Shown piece by piece: positions 24,401-37,690 of a DNA stretch of 64,000 bases. The DNA is from Heterocephalus glaber. Taxonomy: Eukaryota > Chordata > Mammalia > Rodentia > Bathyergidae. The first letter of the stretch is position 1, and every line of letters starts with the position of its first letter. The notes below the pieces were generated by a model. The model worked only from the letters and a program-made list of their open reading frames with translations. It did not search any database and had not been told where the DNA came from. The stretch is from assembly GCF_000247695.1 (NCBI RefSeq), contig NW_004624751.1, positions 28,709,201-28,773,200 on the forward strand. The letters are read 5' to 3'. Position numbers and translations under genes: made by a program.

Positions 24401-27400
24401 AAAAGTGTGAGTTTCATGTGCTGCTCTAAGCAACCCAGATCTGTGTTTTAGTGACAGTGACTCATGTCCAGTAGACCAAAGAACCCATAAGTCAGTGGGT
24501 CCAGGGGATGTAGACACTGCTGAGATGAATTTCCTTGTTCTTTTTTGCCCAGCTGCTATAAGTATTTCTGATCCTCTGTTGTTCTTTTATATCACCATTG
24601 GTTGTTTTCTACAAAATATCTTCTTGTAGCTTTCAAAATTTTCCCTTCATATAGGTCTAGGAAGATTCTGAAGGGAGCGGGATAATTTTTTTGTTGCTAT
24701 CTTTCTAAAACCATATGGACTTCATTTTCTTTAAAACAAAAAAGAAAGGGGGATTCAGATTGCTTTTCTTAATTTCCTTCTCTAAGAAAAAGGCAAAATA
24801 AAATACAAAAATATTCATTTCTTCTCTTTTTGCAATCAGTAAAGATGTTTCAGTATTAAAGCAAAGCAATCCAGTATTAGTTGTCCATTGAATTTAAATC
24901 AAATACAATTAAAATGAAAATAAACAAAATGAGAGAACAAGGGAGTCAATTGACCTTAACAGACAAGACACCCTACCTTTAAAAAATATTTTTATATTTC
25001 TAATAAAAGAAGGTATTTTATTTTGAGAAGCTAAATTGATCAGTGTTGATCATCTGAAAATTTTTCTTCATGTCTTCAAAATTTTAAAAATGGAAATTTT
25101 TCTACCACAACAAGGAAAAGTTATGCTAAGGAAAATAATGCTAACTCTGTGGTTGCCTTGATTTTCTAATCTCATTTTCTATTTGTTAAAATTATTTTAG
25201 TCATCTACAGCAGCTTTTTAATAAGAATAGTGATTGCAAGTTATTTTATTAAAAATTACTATTAGAACATTTTATTAATTTAACTTTCCCTTGCTTTCCT
25301 CATGTAAAAAATAGCAAAACACACTTATTTTTTTATGTTTCTGTAAGACCCAGGCTTTTCTGCTAATGCTTAGTTTTGACAATATCTAACATGTTGGAGT
25401 CAAATTATTTTGCTATTGGAGAGAACAATGCTCCCATTTTAAAAATGAATTGTTGCCTTATTGTTTGTATTCAATAGCAATGTTATACATTTGGAAGAAA
25501 TAAATATTCTCTTCTTTTGTCAATAGGAGATCCACTTCATTTATTCCTATTTAGTTGTCTTCTCTTTGTCAGGATTTAGACTAATGAGAAAATCTTGGAA
25601 AGATCCTTTACTGTCTAAACACCAAGCACACAAATGCTTCTCAATAGAAATAACACAAGAAATGCATTCAAAGACAATACATAGCCTGAGAAATTCTTGT
25701 GTGCTGACAGCTCTCCAACAGTGTTGTCACAGCAGGAAGACATCAGTTGAAGAAACAGATAGTGACCTCAAAAAAAGTCTGGTCAGCGGTGTGGACAGGG
25801 TTTCACAAGATTATAAATCACCCCAGGGTCGCTCTGTTCCCACCATAAAGAGAGCATGGTCGTTTTATTGTAATCTAATAAGAGATGGGAGCAAAGGACA
25901 GCTCCAGTGTGTGTTTGCAAAAAAAATTCTTGATTACAGTTTCAAAACTATACAGTTTCTCTGCTATTGAAGTGCAGATTATAGGGGTTAAGGCCATGTT
26001 AGGATTGGATTACCTTTTATAGCTGTATGTTATCCCCTGGTTCATGAATCAGAAAGTACTTAAATTAAACTGAACATTTTGGAGTAATCCCAGTATGTAG
26101 CATGGTGGTAGAAAATTAATCATGATTTGGCGATAGATTATTAAGCTGTGTATTTGAAGGGGGTCTTTCATACAATCAGAAAATGAACTCTCTGGTGGAT
26201 TTATATTAATATAGGGCAAATATATATAACATGCTGTATTAGTATTGATTTTGGGGCAATGATTTAAGGAAAGAAAACATTTATATTGGCGTATATAAGA
26301 AGTAAAAAATATTAAATCCAGATTGAGTTACTACTGTTTGTTCAGTTTCTTGTGTCTTAACATTCTTAACAATACTAACTTGTATTTGTGTGTTTACTTT
26401 TATTACTTCTGTTTAACTGAAACTGCACAGTTGCTAAATATTTTAGATGTTTCATTTTGACATTAGTAAAACTACCATTTCCAACCTTAAAATACTTAGG
26501 AATCAGAAAATTCCTCTAATTGACATTCAGGGTACTGAGGAAATGGTAGCCAAAATTTTGAAGTAAAGTTCTAGACCTAATGATGACATTATTAAAAAGA
26601 TCAGTGCCTCTTCATTTGCCCTAGCAGCTCTTCCTGTGGAGTGAAAAGGAAGTCTTTACTTTATTCAGTCATTTTATCATTTGTACCTCAGCTTCTTCAG
26701 CACTATTTGATCTCTACATATATTTTGGGGACTGTCATCAGGCATCCTACCATTTAAATGGATTTTATTCCCCAACTTATCACCTTTGCTTTGTCAATTT
26801 TTTCCTCTGGAACCATGTGGACATCTAGAGATAAGTTCTATCAGTCTTGGGCTATTGACTGAATTTTGATTGTGAAGAAGCCATCACTTAGAGTAGAGAG
26901 AAACAGAGTGAGGTGTTATTGCTAAGGATAAATTTTTTGTTATGATTCTAAAACCCAAAGGTAAATAAGATGGAGTTTACAGGTTTTTTATTTTTTACTG
27001 GGCATGGGCTGGATTTCACAGGCTGTTTTTTGTGCTCTGTCTTCTTTTCCCTTTAGGAGTCACAGCTCTTGTGGCTTTGCTCTCATTTACTTTTTTTGAG
27101 CAGAGATAAATGTGAAAGGGAATTCTGACTCTCGAAGGATATTAGACTGGTCCGTTAAACATAGTGGGTCTTTAATTCATCTGTGTTTATTTTCCACTTG
27201 TCAATTTCTCTTTGTTTCTTCCTCATTTATGTATGCTTAAGTAGGTGAATAGGCAGAGTCCACTGGGTCTCTGCCATGTGCTTTCTGTGGTGGTGCTGAG
27301 AGTGCTACTACATGAACTAGAAACTGGAAATGGTCAATATCCAGGCAAGTTCTTTTCCTTTTTGGATACAGTGAGGAAAAAAAAGCAACCATTTTTTATG

Positions 27401-28739
27401 ATCTTCAGAGCCTGCATAGGCTGAAAGAACACAAACTCCCAGTGTCATTTTAAATCCAAGCTGAAATTTTCCAGGATATGAGCACCTATTTCATATACCA
27501 ACTTATGCTAATTTTCCTCTGTCTCTCATTGGTTGTCATAAATTTACCTATAAAAAAGATACATTTGATTTCCATCTTGGGCTAGTTTCGAATTTGTCAA
27601 GGTTGTAGAGGTGTTCCTTATTCTGACTTTTTCTTTCATTATTTACAATATTAAAATGTTAAGTGAGTATTTCCACTTAAAATACCTGGTGATTTTAGGA
27701 GAGCAAGCTATTCTGATTTCCTATATGTAGAAGATATACAATCAATCATTAATAGCACAGATACTCCTCTATTTCTATACTCTGCCCAGGTAAAAAAAGT
27801 ACAGATTAATTCACAGCATATCTATATATAACACTGAACTTTCTCAGGTGGCTAACACTTGCATATAGCCATCTGTTTTACCTATGCATTTTTCTTAGTA
27901 ATCTTTATTTCTGGATGGTCTCAATAGAAAGTACCTAAGTGCAAATGCCAACATGTATTTTTGTTAGTGGTGCTGAATAAACTGGTTACGGTAGAAAAAC
28001 AAACGTACTTACTTTGATTTATCACTTCTGACATTAGCATGTACCATACTGCTCTCTGGGAAACAAAATGGATGCACCTGAGGACAGTGATATAAACACT
28101 ACTTTAACTATTTGAAACAAACCATTAGGCTTTGATGAAAGAACTATTACCATGGTGGATGCTGTATAGGGAGAGAGAGCTTGAAGATAATGGATGAGCA
28201 GTCTACAATTACTTGTTTAGAATGTAAAGAAGTCAAAGCTTAGTTTTTAGGTAGAGATAGCTATATAAAGTGAATGGAATTGTGTATAAATTTATAAGTT
28301 GAATTATTACTGCTAGTACACAGTTGCAATAACATTCTTTCATACCAAATTGATTCAAGTTAGAAAAATATATTATGTAAAGTTAACTGTTTTAAAATTA
28401 AGACTAAAATCATTCTGTTAGATATTTTAAAAGTTTTCATAAATGGGATTTTACTCATCTGCATCTAGAGACTAAAAGTTCTCTTCTTTTGCTTATATAT
28501 TTAGTAACACACAATACCAAATGTAATTATGACTTAAATACCTATTTATTTTAGGCAAACTATAGATGAAGATTTTACTTGATTATAGCATGCACATAAT
28601 ATATAGCCCAACGATACAATTTCCTTGTTATAAAATTTTATTTGAAAGGTATAAGTCAAGCTAAAATATTTACGTTTCGAGGAAAGTAACTCTTAACTTT
28701 CATGTTAGTATGTCAGTGTAGACTGAAATGTCAAATTAG
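21423..28739. other. Long unique AT-rich stretch
   Basis: No gene or well-supported repeat was recognised in these 7.3 kb. 22600-22800 is somewhat less AT-rich and could be conserved noncoding DNA. A 134-codon frame at 25566-25970 begins at a TTG rather than ATG, and has no recognisable domain. Pyrimidine tracts ending in AG (for example near 22880) occur but no matching coding exon is evident. Confidence 0.4.
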
Positions 28740-29010
28740 ACAACTTTATTCAGTATTGAAAGCAAAACATTTAATCTCCAGAGAACAGGATTCGAGGAAG
28801 TTTATGTGGGAGAAGGTGTGGTGGACCAGGGTGGGGACAGTGTGGCAGCAGAGCTTTTGCGAGTGCAGAATAAGGAAATCAGATTGAAAGACTTAGAAGC
28901 TGAAGAAGCCCGAACAGAGCAAGGAAGAGCAGATAAGCGCTGGCGAGAGCGAGTTGATGACCTGAAAGGGAAGGTCAAACCATAGAGAAGGCACTGCAGA
29001 ATGTAGGTAA
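28740..29010 (+). pseudogene. Unidentified coding-like segment (coiled-coil protein exon or retrocopy fragment)
   Basis: One frame is open for 81 codons from 28740 to 28982 and ends at TAG 28983-28985. From residue about 26 on it reads VYVGEGVVDQGGDSVAAELL, then RVQNKEIRLKDLEAEEARTE, then a GRADKRW..RVDDLKGKV part. The charged, heptad-compatible composition (Glu, Lys, Arg, Leu) is typical of a coiled coil and is very unlike translated noncoding AT-rich DNA. A one-base loss near 28980 would explain the stop, because the next frame continues as TIEKALQNV. A fair splice donor TAG|GTAAAT follows at about 29004-29009, and a CAG precedes at 28779-28781. It may be a decayed exon, a partial retrocopy (no A tail seen) or a real small exon. 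The parent gene was not recognised. Confidence 0.45.
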
Positions 29011-29867
29011 ATCCAGTAATTTCCTGATTTTTTTTTTCCATGAGGTTACTCTAAACCCCCATAGCCCACTTCTGTGAAAAACAAAGAGCATTTTCAACAA
29101 GCTGTCTTCTCAAAATGATTTGCTTTGTACATGACACATTATTTTTGTGATGTTTTATAGATGAATCTATGCTTTATGCTACAAACTGCATGGTTTCTCC
29201 TTTTAAAAGTATATAAGCTCAAAACGATGCTTACCAACTTTTTGTTGTTGGTCTACACTACATTTGCATATAGATGTCATAGGCATAAATGGATTAATTT
29301 ACCACCTAGGAAACATCAGTTTCACAGAGTTTAAAAAATTTGATGAAGGTCCAAGACAGGAAGCTGCATAGAAAGAAGCAGAACTGGATCTTATCACTCT
29401 GCCCAGTGCCTGTCCGTTACCCTGTGATGCACTCTTACCCTTTTGAAAGATTGTGGTTTCCCAATCCTCAGGGTACAACACTTCCTTAGAAGAGTTTGGC
29501 ACAGATGATAATGCAAAATGAATAGATAAATGCATGAATAAACAAATAAAGCCCCAATGCAATTTTATTTCCAGTGTATTTTAATCTCATGTATTGTATA
29601 AATTTTGTTCACAGAGGAGAGGAAGGATGGCTCCTGTTGGTGGCATTAAAAGCAACCAAGTGGTGTTGTAAGTATTGGCATAGCACCTGAGCTTACATAA
29701 CTGTGTTGCAGACCTCTACAAAGTTAACCTAAACTAACGAAAGTATTTGGAATTTATGGATAGCTTCAGGTGGATATTGAATGATTTTATGAGATCAGTG
29801 GCACTGTTTTTTATTACTGTCCACTATACATTGCAATTGTTCTAAAATTCAGTTGCCAGTGTAGACA
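29011..29867. other. Unique sequence
   Basis: No gene recognised. A (AATA)-like stretch lies near 29536-29552. A pyrimidine tract ending in CACAG near 29615 resembles a splice acceptor but nothing supports an exon. Confidence 0.4.
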
Positions 29868-29897
29868 ACACACACACACACACACACACACACACGC
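29868..29897. repeat. (AC)n microsatellite
   Basis: About fourteen AC units in tandem. Confidence 0.95.
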
Positions 29898-31269
29898 CAG
29901 ACACTTGCCTTGGTGAAGGATTTGCTGTTTAAATTATGCCTTAAAATCAAGTACATTGAAACCCTAATCAGCTATATATTTATGACTTCTCCCCCCACCC
30001 TTTCCTCACTACTTCAACTGGTATGCACAGTCTGAAGTTTTATTATCAGTGACAGAAATTAAATTATAAATGCTTAAAGGGCACTTTCCCATTGAAGGTG
30101 AATCCAATGTTTTTATAAACTTAATAAGGAGCGTTCCATTCATGACCTTATTCTTCGGTAGTACATTGACAGTCTTTTGATGTAGTCCTTACCCCTTGGC
30201 TGCAAGCTTCATTCTTTGGTTGTGCTGTTGCTTCTGCTATTATGGAACCACTTCCTGGTTGAATGAATGTTTTCTCAAGTTTCAAACTTAGTGCACAACG
30301 CAAGGATGTCTTACCAATTAAGTTGCACTTTGATTTTGTTTTTAGCCAGCTTGGCATGGAAGGCTGTATTGTCCAAATTAATGAAGCCCATGTTGTAGTG
30401 ATTTGTTTTCAGTTCCTGCAGTCAATATGTTATATAACAGGAGGTGATCTAGTTTAGGGAGTTGTAAATCAGTAGGCTCCAGATCCAGCTTTATCTATAA
30501 CCCTGAAGACAATGATTACAAAATAAGCTTTTTAGATATTGTTAAGTTGGAATTAGTGAGCTCCTTGGGGAAGTATCAAAATAGATATGTATGTTGGAGT
30601 TTGGAACCTAAAGCTACAAAAGCCAACTTTTCCTCATACCTTCTATTTCTTTTAATCATTTAAAATTTATATTTTGAAAGTAAGCTTGCATATTAGGACC
30701 CATTAGCAAGATGATAATTGTCCTACTCTCTCTGAAATTCCTAATTATTGTCTAGTGGAATTTGAATGTTTTCCTGGAGCCCTATGCAGATTTAATTATG
30801 AAGTGCCTAGATTTTCCTAGAAGATTCCAAATTCAGGCTGCTCCCTGTTCCGACTTATAGACAGTGAGAGTTCAAGCAGTCCTAGTTGAGCAGTTAACAA
30901 GCATTCCATAAGTGCTGTCTGGGTCAGGTGCAGAAAGCACTCTCAGGGGATAGCATGAGCCAGTGTGGGTGTGGGAGGGAAGGGGCCTGTGGATTTCAGG
31001 ATGATGTAATACCTAAACTTAGCCTTGTAGGAATACTGGAAGGTACAGCATCTGGGGACATGGAGACAACGTAAGCCCAGACTTGTTAATAAGAAATAGT
31101 TTAAAACTGCAAACCATTTGAAGTAGAGTCATAGAAGAAAATTCTTGAAAGGTAGGAAAAGTCCAGGTCCATAAAAGTTACTTTTATTTATTTACATTTT
31201 TTCTGATTTAATTTAGAATCACTCAAAGGAACTTAAAACTAGTGTTTGCCTTAAAAAAAAAATAGAATT
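29898..31269. other. Unique sequence
   Basis: No gene or confident repeat recognised. Confidence 0.45.
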
Positions 31270-31373
31270 GGGGCTGGGGATTTAGCTCAGTGGTTCCGGT
31301 GCCTGCCCTGAAAGCACAAGGTCCTGAGTTCAATCCCTGGTACCAAAAAAAAAAAAAAAAAAAAAGAAAGAAA
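31270..31373 (+). mobile_element. ID-like SINE with A-rich tail
   Basis: The body starts GGGGCTGGGGATTTAGCTCA and ends GAGTTCAATCCCTGGTACC, followed by 21 A residues and a GAAAG-type tail. Box A and box B are both near consensus. A clear target-site duplication could not be assigned. Confidence 0.9.
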
Positions 31374-31784
31374 ATACAGAATCAGTGTTTCCTTGGAAAT
31401 GATCAATCAAATTGAAGAGTATACTATATGTAACAATTTTTATTGCTATAAAATATTTCTTTTAATATCAAGCAGTCAAATTGACATTTCAACACATGTT
31501 TTGAGATTCTGGCTTTTAAGAAGGGGGAATTGGAGTCTAGATTGACATGCCAAGGGCAGTGGACTCAGGGTGTTAATTCTTTCCATGTCTTTCGTTTTAC
31601 ACGTGCGTGGATACAGCTGCTTGTGCTATTGCCAGATGTCTGAGTGGGGGCTTCGGGAAGCTTTTCCACATCTCTGCTTTTCCCTGAGGTAAAATATAGC
31701 ATGAAATAACATTCTTGCAACATAAATGAGAGTTGTCTTTATTTTTTACACTTTTTAGGTGCTAATCAGAAACACAATGAATGA

Positions 31785-32283
31785 GTATATATGTCTACCC
31801 AAAAACTTGCGCATTAAGTGTTCATTAGCAGTTTTATTCATAGTAGTCCAAACAAGGAAACAATCTAAACACCTATTATGAATAGTCAAATAAAATGTGA
31901 TAGATCCATGCAGTAGACTATTACTCAGTATTAATAAAAAATGTAGTACTGACATATGCTACAACATAGGTGAGCCTTGAAATATTTTGCTAGTGAAAGA
32001 AGCCAAATACAAAAGACCACAACTACATGATTTAATTTATAGAAATTGATCAGAATAGACAAAATTACACAGAGTTAAAGTAGATTAATGGTAGCTTGGG
32101 GCTGGTGAGTGAGGCAATAAATGACTGTTAATAGGTACATGTTTTCTTCTAGGGGGCATAGAAATATTCTAAAATTACATTTTGTTAATGTTTCATAACT
32201 GTAAAAAATAACATATTTTGATTGTACACTTTAAATAAATGAATATATGATATACGAACTACTCAATAAAGGTGGGAAAAAAA
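31785..32283 (+). mobile_element. L1M LINE 3' end
   Basis: Sense order of old L1 3' sequence: 'aaaaacttgcgcattaagtg', 'gtccaaacaaggaaacaatc', 'tgtgatagatccatgcagta', 'gtactgacatatgctacaac', 'gtgaaagaagccaaatac', 'attgtacactttaaataaat', and a final 'caataaaggtgggaaaaaaa'. It includes the poly(A) signal-like AATAAA and A tail. Only the untranslated and terminal part of ORF2 remains. Confidence 0.85.
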
Positions 32284-34617
32284 GATAGAGTAAGTAGATT
32301 GGATAAAGAGAATGAGTTAACGCAAAATTATAACCTGTGCAGAGATTTATTCTGTATTGTTATTAAATATAATATGAGGACTAAATTAGCAAATAAAAGG
32401 GCACACTAAATATGAAATACAAAATTAATAACATATTTAAGGGCTTCCTTTTCATTATTTAATTTAAAATGTTTTTAACCTTTAATCCAACAACTTCTGT
32501 AGGTATAAAAAATAAATTAATAGCTCTCCTACCTCTCAAACCAATCAGTAATGATTTGCTCATTTCTTCCTCCTGTGAGAATCTCCTTAATTTAAGGCTT
32601 GATTATTTGGGACAGTCTTTGAATTTAATAACATGTTTTTCTTCCATTATCAAAATAAATTTTAAGCGAAAGTATTAAAATTCCTAAGTTTATAAAATAT
32701 ATTAATATTGATATCCTCAGCCTCAAATTGCTCAAGGCAATGCATGTGTTTCAACAGAGTCTCTACTTCATTGACTTTTTTTTTTAATCAAAGAAAGGGA
32801 CGAATACATTTTAAGGGCAGATTCCCTCTTTGTGTAAAATACTCCCTTGGAGTTAGTAAGGAGTTATATTAACTCTTGTGATGAAGACTTAGTAATTGAA
32901 ATAATACCCTTGTGATTGGACAGAGTTATCTTCCAAAGCTGCTGGAAAAAAAAACCATACAAAATTGTATTTTTTAGCCAAAAGAGAAAGTCTAGTTTTA
33001 GTTCTAAAATCAACCAAACAAACAAGAAATTAAATAAAACTTGAGTCTGCCATGGGATTATCTTGCTCAGTTAGCTCTTTCATTTCCTATTTCCCACTCC
33101 TCTCACTCACTCATTTATTTATTTATTTTTATTGTGAACATATTCTCCGAGTCCTTGTCACATACTGGATCAGTATTACTCTCATTGTGGCATTTACGTT
33201 ATTTATGTAACATTCACTCATTAATCAAGCATTTGTTCAGAATACTAGGAAAATATTTCCTCCTTCTTTTTCCCTAATTTCAGTCTGTCCACTTGTTTAG
33301 GAAGATAGGTTATGCTATTTCATTTCTTTATTTTCTGAGTGATTACTTGACCTGAATATTCCTTTCTGAGTCCCAATTGACCCACTTTTTTAGCAATAAT
33401 AGTCATCATCATCATATAAAATTGTATTGATTATTGGCTAGATAAAGTTTAGTGATTTAATGTGTAGAGTGTGAAGCATGGCTTATTGTAGGGAGTAAAT
33501 GGCAACTCCTTATTTAAGATCTTTTGTGTACATCATATTAAACTGGGTAGTAAAAGAAATATGTTGAAATTTCAGGCTGACTTATATAAACTTATATTTT
33601 TATTACATTTTGCAATCTTATAATGGTAATACTTTCTTATTATGTGGCATAAGGCAAGAAGTTCAAAGAATTTTGAGTTATTCCACATGGAAAATAAATA
33701 CATGCTATCCAAAGAATTAGTGGAGTTTATACAACAAATTTAGCAAGTGTTAGATATAATTTGTGATAAATAGTGAGCCTTCTATTTTTAGTGGGGGAAA
33801 TGTATTTCAATAATTATGCATCATTTTTGTAGCTAGCATGAACTTTCAAATGAATAACCTTTAAACTCTTGTCAGTTAGCCCTCATTTGTTTAGTGATTG
33901 AAAATACTTTCATATGATCATTGAGCAATGATTATAACTATGTTGCCATAGACAGCATTTTGCTTTTTTCAGGTTTGTAATAACGACTTGAAATGCCTTT
34001 TTGAATAACTAAGAAACAAGTATGTTTTATCTGCAATTGCTTTCTCTTAGCCTTACATTTAATGTTACCTCTATCTTTGATATAATACATTCAATGACTT
34101 CTCCAGCTTTTCTGTATTTTAGATACTGGTTTAACATCCAGGAGTATTTCATTATATGATGATTTTGATTGTAATAGTAGAAATAAAAGAAAATGTATTT
34201 TTTAGTGCATCAGTGAAAAAGTTTAAATAAGTTAATCACTTGTCTTTATGAGGCTTTTCATTTCATAGCTCGATAGCTCTCTGAAGTTCCATTGTCATTT
34301 TTTAGTATCATTATGTGCATGCATCTAGAAATAGGAGGTTTAGCTAGGAGATGAAATCCTTTTAATTTCCAATTTGAACAAATTGACCCTTTCCTTTGTT
34401 TTAATAAGTAGAATAACTCTGATTCTTGGATTTTTAAAGATGGAAACAAAGGATTGAATAATTTTCCTGTCTGTGAATGCAAAAGAGTCATTTTGCCAAA
34501 AAAAAAAAAAAAAATGAGTCAGGGGCACAGAACTAATTTTGTGATGGTGCTGTGTCACTTTTTAGGATCTTTTTCCCCAAAGATATATTCAAAGATATAC
34601 TTTCTATAGATTTTTAA
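32284..34617. other. Unique AT-rich sequence
   Basis: No gene recognised. A run of 18 A lies at 34498-34515 without an identifiable upstream retroelement. Confidence 0.45.
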
Positions 34618-34717
34618 NNNNNNNNNNNNNNNNNNNNNNNNNNNNNNNNNNNNNNNNNNNNNNNNNNNNNNNNNNNNNNNNNNNNNNNNNNNNNNNNNNN
34701 NNNNNNNNNNNNNNNNN
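34618..34717. other. Assembly gap (100 N)
   Basis: Exactly 100 N, the usual convention for a gap of unknown length. Flanks are AT-rich unique sequence, so anything could be missing here. Confidence 0.98.
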
Positions 34718-35329
34718 ATTATTTTTAAATTAGAATTTGATTTATTTTCTATTTTGTAGAACTGTTAAATTACTAAGAATAAAAGAAAGAGATGTTTTGC
34801 TTTTTATTTTGTTTTTATTTAATTCTCTTCTTCCCTCATTTAATATCACATGAGGCCTGAGTGGACTATTAGCCACTTATTCCAGCTTGGAGACATTGAA
34901 AAACTATTAAACATCTTAACTCTCTTAAATTGTGGTATCTAAAGTGACAGGCTAATTTCAAATTCTGCCTTGATTAAGCATATGTCACTTTTTACATGCT
35001 TTACATAACTAAAATAGAGCTGTCTCTAGAAATCCGTATATTAGGAAAATGAACGCTAATCAAGGCAACTTTCCTTCAATAAATGCATTTCCACATTCAT
35101 CCACCTTTTAGGAAGTACGGAGCATGTTAGATATTATACTATACCAAAGAATTATGAGAGCCCATAGGTGCATGTAAGGAATGGTTTTGAATTTTTTCTT
35201 CATTTAAGACATATTTCATTTTATTTTTCTTGCTTAAAGGAATTATAGCTAATAATCTGTGTAATATTCTGCAAAATGTAATTTTTTTGTTGGTAGCTCT
35301 GTAACAGATGATTTGATATTTAAAATCTC
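34718..35329. other. Unique AT-rich sequence
   Basis: No gene or repeat recognised. Confidence 0.45.
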
Positions 35330-35462
35330 AGAATGATCAAGCTGAGAAGAGATCTCAAAATCATCTACTTCCCCAATGTATAGATGGAGCTGAAGCAAAG
35401 GGAGGGAGATTTTACAGACCAAAAGGTGAAGAAATCCATGTCTAGTAGTGGGATCATTTGTA
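35330..35462 (-). mobile_element. MIR-like ancient SINE, antisense
   Basis: 'agagatctcaaaatcatcta', 'atgtatagatggagctgaag' and 'gggatcatttg' echo the antisense MIR-like pattern of 'tagagatcatctagtcc' and 'acagatgaggaaactgag'. Strongly diverged. Confidence 0.4.
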
Positions 35463-35944
35463 AAAGTGGATAGAGTAACTTATTTTTCAATTCTAGTGAA
35501 GTAGAAAAAAACCATCACAATTAAGTCAGTAAAAAGAAACTAAATGGCACATAAATAGAACAGTCTACTAATCTATTTTCTCAGATCCGACTCTCTTGAA
35601 TGGGGCCATCATGATGTCAGATAGTTTGATTAGGAGTCTGTAGGATACATTTTCCACTGTATCCATTTCCACTGTATCCTGGCTTTCTCATGCTACATCT
35701 TCATGAGAGACAGATCCAGCCACACTGTAATACATTGTCTTTTTTTGGCCTCTGTTTTGATCTAGCACTTTGGTTACAAATAGACAAAGTTAATGCTTTG
35801 TGTTTTAGCATTTAAGATATGATCAAAGATGTGATGAGATCCTAAGATGGAAAACATTAAAGACTTTCCTCCTTTCCATTTCATTCTCTTTTGTTTCTTC
35901 TATTTTTTATACCTGCTATTTCACTCCGGTAGAATAGGGTTTTA

Positions 35945-36024
35945 TTTTGGGGTACTGAGGATCAAACTCAGGTCCTTGCGCTTTTAAGGCAAGCGGTGGA
36001 ACCACTGAGCTAAATCCCCGGCCC
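35945..36024 (-). mobile_element. ID-like SINE, antisense, with short target-site duplication
   Basis: On the minus strand it runs from GGGCCGGGGATTTAGCTCAG to CTCAGTACC and an interrupted A tail. GTAGAATAG (35929-35937) and GTAGAACAG (36027-36035) form a 9-base duplication with one mismatch. Confidence 0.88.
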
Positions 36025-36689
36025 TTGTAGAACAGTTTTTAGAAGACGGTTGATAATCCTATCCTTTCTCCATGGAAATCATGCTAGAAAAGTGATCTGC
36101 AAAACAATATTTCTAGGTGTCCTTTCTATACTAGAATTAGTGTTTATAGCCATAGATTGTTTTGTGATTATTTGTATTGGATTTACATATCAAAATATGT
36201 ACTAATATTTTAATTTGGCATATGCTGAGCTCTGCTTTTTAAACCTATGATTTAATGAGTTAGTCTAAAGTAATCAAAAATATTATATGAAAGTTAAAAG
36301 TTAAAACTTCAAAACCTTCCATGCATTCCTTAACATTTGAAATAGGATGCAAACATTTTACCGTTGTCTAGTAATCCCTGCTCAAGGATTCAGCTAGACT
36401 CTGACATTTTTAGGAGTTAGAAAGACCATTTCCTGACCAGCTGCATTGTCTCCATGGCAAGAGCATGCTACTCTTGACTTTGAGTGCAGAAAAAGGTGTC
36501 ACCCTTTGGCTGGATACTGGGGTAAGCATGTAATGGCAGGGGCTAGAGCTCCTGAAGACACCTTGGCAGGTCCTGCCACCTCTCTGATGGGGCTGTAGAT
36601 CCACAGTTCTTCTAGGTATTTCTCCTTCTTCCACAGGATCTCTGTCTTCTCATAACTTCCTGTGATTCTTTTCAATCTCAGTGAGTAGT

Positions 36690-36970
36690 GTCACTTAAAT
36701 GAAACTGCACTGCTGCTGGTCCATCTTTGCTATTGTCACCTACAGCTTCTCACTTCTGTCCCTTCCATCATATTGTGTTGTGCTATCATTTATCCTTTAG
36801 CTCTTATCACTACCTGAAGCTATCTTACTTGTTTTCTAAGTTTTGTCTTCTCCTCATTAGTATTCAAATTCTGTTGAACAGAGACTTGATTTTGCCAGTA
36901 CTGGATACTTTGCACTCAGATTAGCACCTGACACTTTGTAAGGAATGCACGTTTCTTAAAAGAATAATGA
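36690..36970 (+). mobile_element. L2-type LINE 3' fragment
   Basis: 'tctgttgaacagagacttga', 'gccagtactggatactttgc' and 'gattagcacctgacactttg' follow the terminal L2 consensus, which ends before a (TAAA/TGAA)n-like tail. Non-coding and diverged. Confidence 0.55.
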
Positions 36971-37199
36971 AACAGAGTCTTTTCTCTTCCGTTTGCTCTT
37001 GTTCTATCAGTATGGAGAAAGGAGTTGGAACATTTGTATTGTATTTCTGCTGGTGGAAGCAGACATGATTGTAGGGACACAAACGGCTCCTAATCCTTTC
37101 TTACATCCAACAGAGAAGTACCTTGTGACATCCATGACTATGAAAACTATTTTCAGCTACAGGCTGCCAGTCCCAGGCCAGGACTACATAAAATAAAAG

Positions 37200-37690
37200 G
37201 AGAGAAGGCCTCATGTCACTTGTTAAGTTCCATTTTGGATATTTGCCATGTGCACCTCCAGATCCACAGCCCATCTTCACCAGTTGGGTCTGTCTCCTGG
37301 GAGCCAAGTTTTTATGGACTGTTGCATTGGTCTCCTTTGCCCTTTGGTTTCTCAAGGTGTTCATTCAATGAAAAGTGCCAGCTGGAGATCGGGAGGGAAG
37401 CAGGACAAAGTGTGGTGCTGGCATTTCGTTACCTTCTTTCCTTCCTGCTGCTTTAATAAGTGATGGAGTCATTCCACCTCCAAAATCCACACTTCTTTCA
37501 GGGAGACCCTTTTCTGGGGCTTTAGCTATGGAGCAATAGCTGTTCCACCTGCTGGCCCTGTGAACCTCCCATACCTGGTAGCCTCAGAATACCACTCTCT
37601 TCCTATTGGTTACTTCAACTCTTCGAAATCACTCCCTACATCACCTATCTCTCTTCAGGTACAACATTTGAGAGGATCATTTTCTTTGCT
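37200..37690 (+). mobile_element. Old L1M-like 3' repeat (family uncertain)
   Basis: 'agatccacagcccatcttca', 'ctgggagccaagtttttatg', 'aaagtgccagctggagatcg', 'atagctgttccacctgctgg', and 'cacctatctctcttcag' occur in the same order as an ancient mammalian repeat that I associate with L1M 3' ends. Name and subfamily are uncertain. Short open frames within it are not genes. Confidence 0.45.

Noticed and set aside
25566..25970. 134-codon open frame
   Set aside because: It starts with TTG and has no family resemblance, splice context or codon bias that would set it apart from background.
31270..31338. Functional tRNA gene (box A and box B present)
   Set aside because: The sequence lacks a foldable tRNA cloverleaf and ends in an A tail; it is a tRNA-derived SINE. 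The same applies to all other ID-like copies.
36410..36634. Possible retrogene on the minus strand (74 codons)
   Set aside because: The translation was examined in neighbouring frames and no family was recognised; left as unique sequence.
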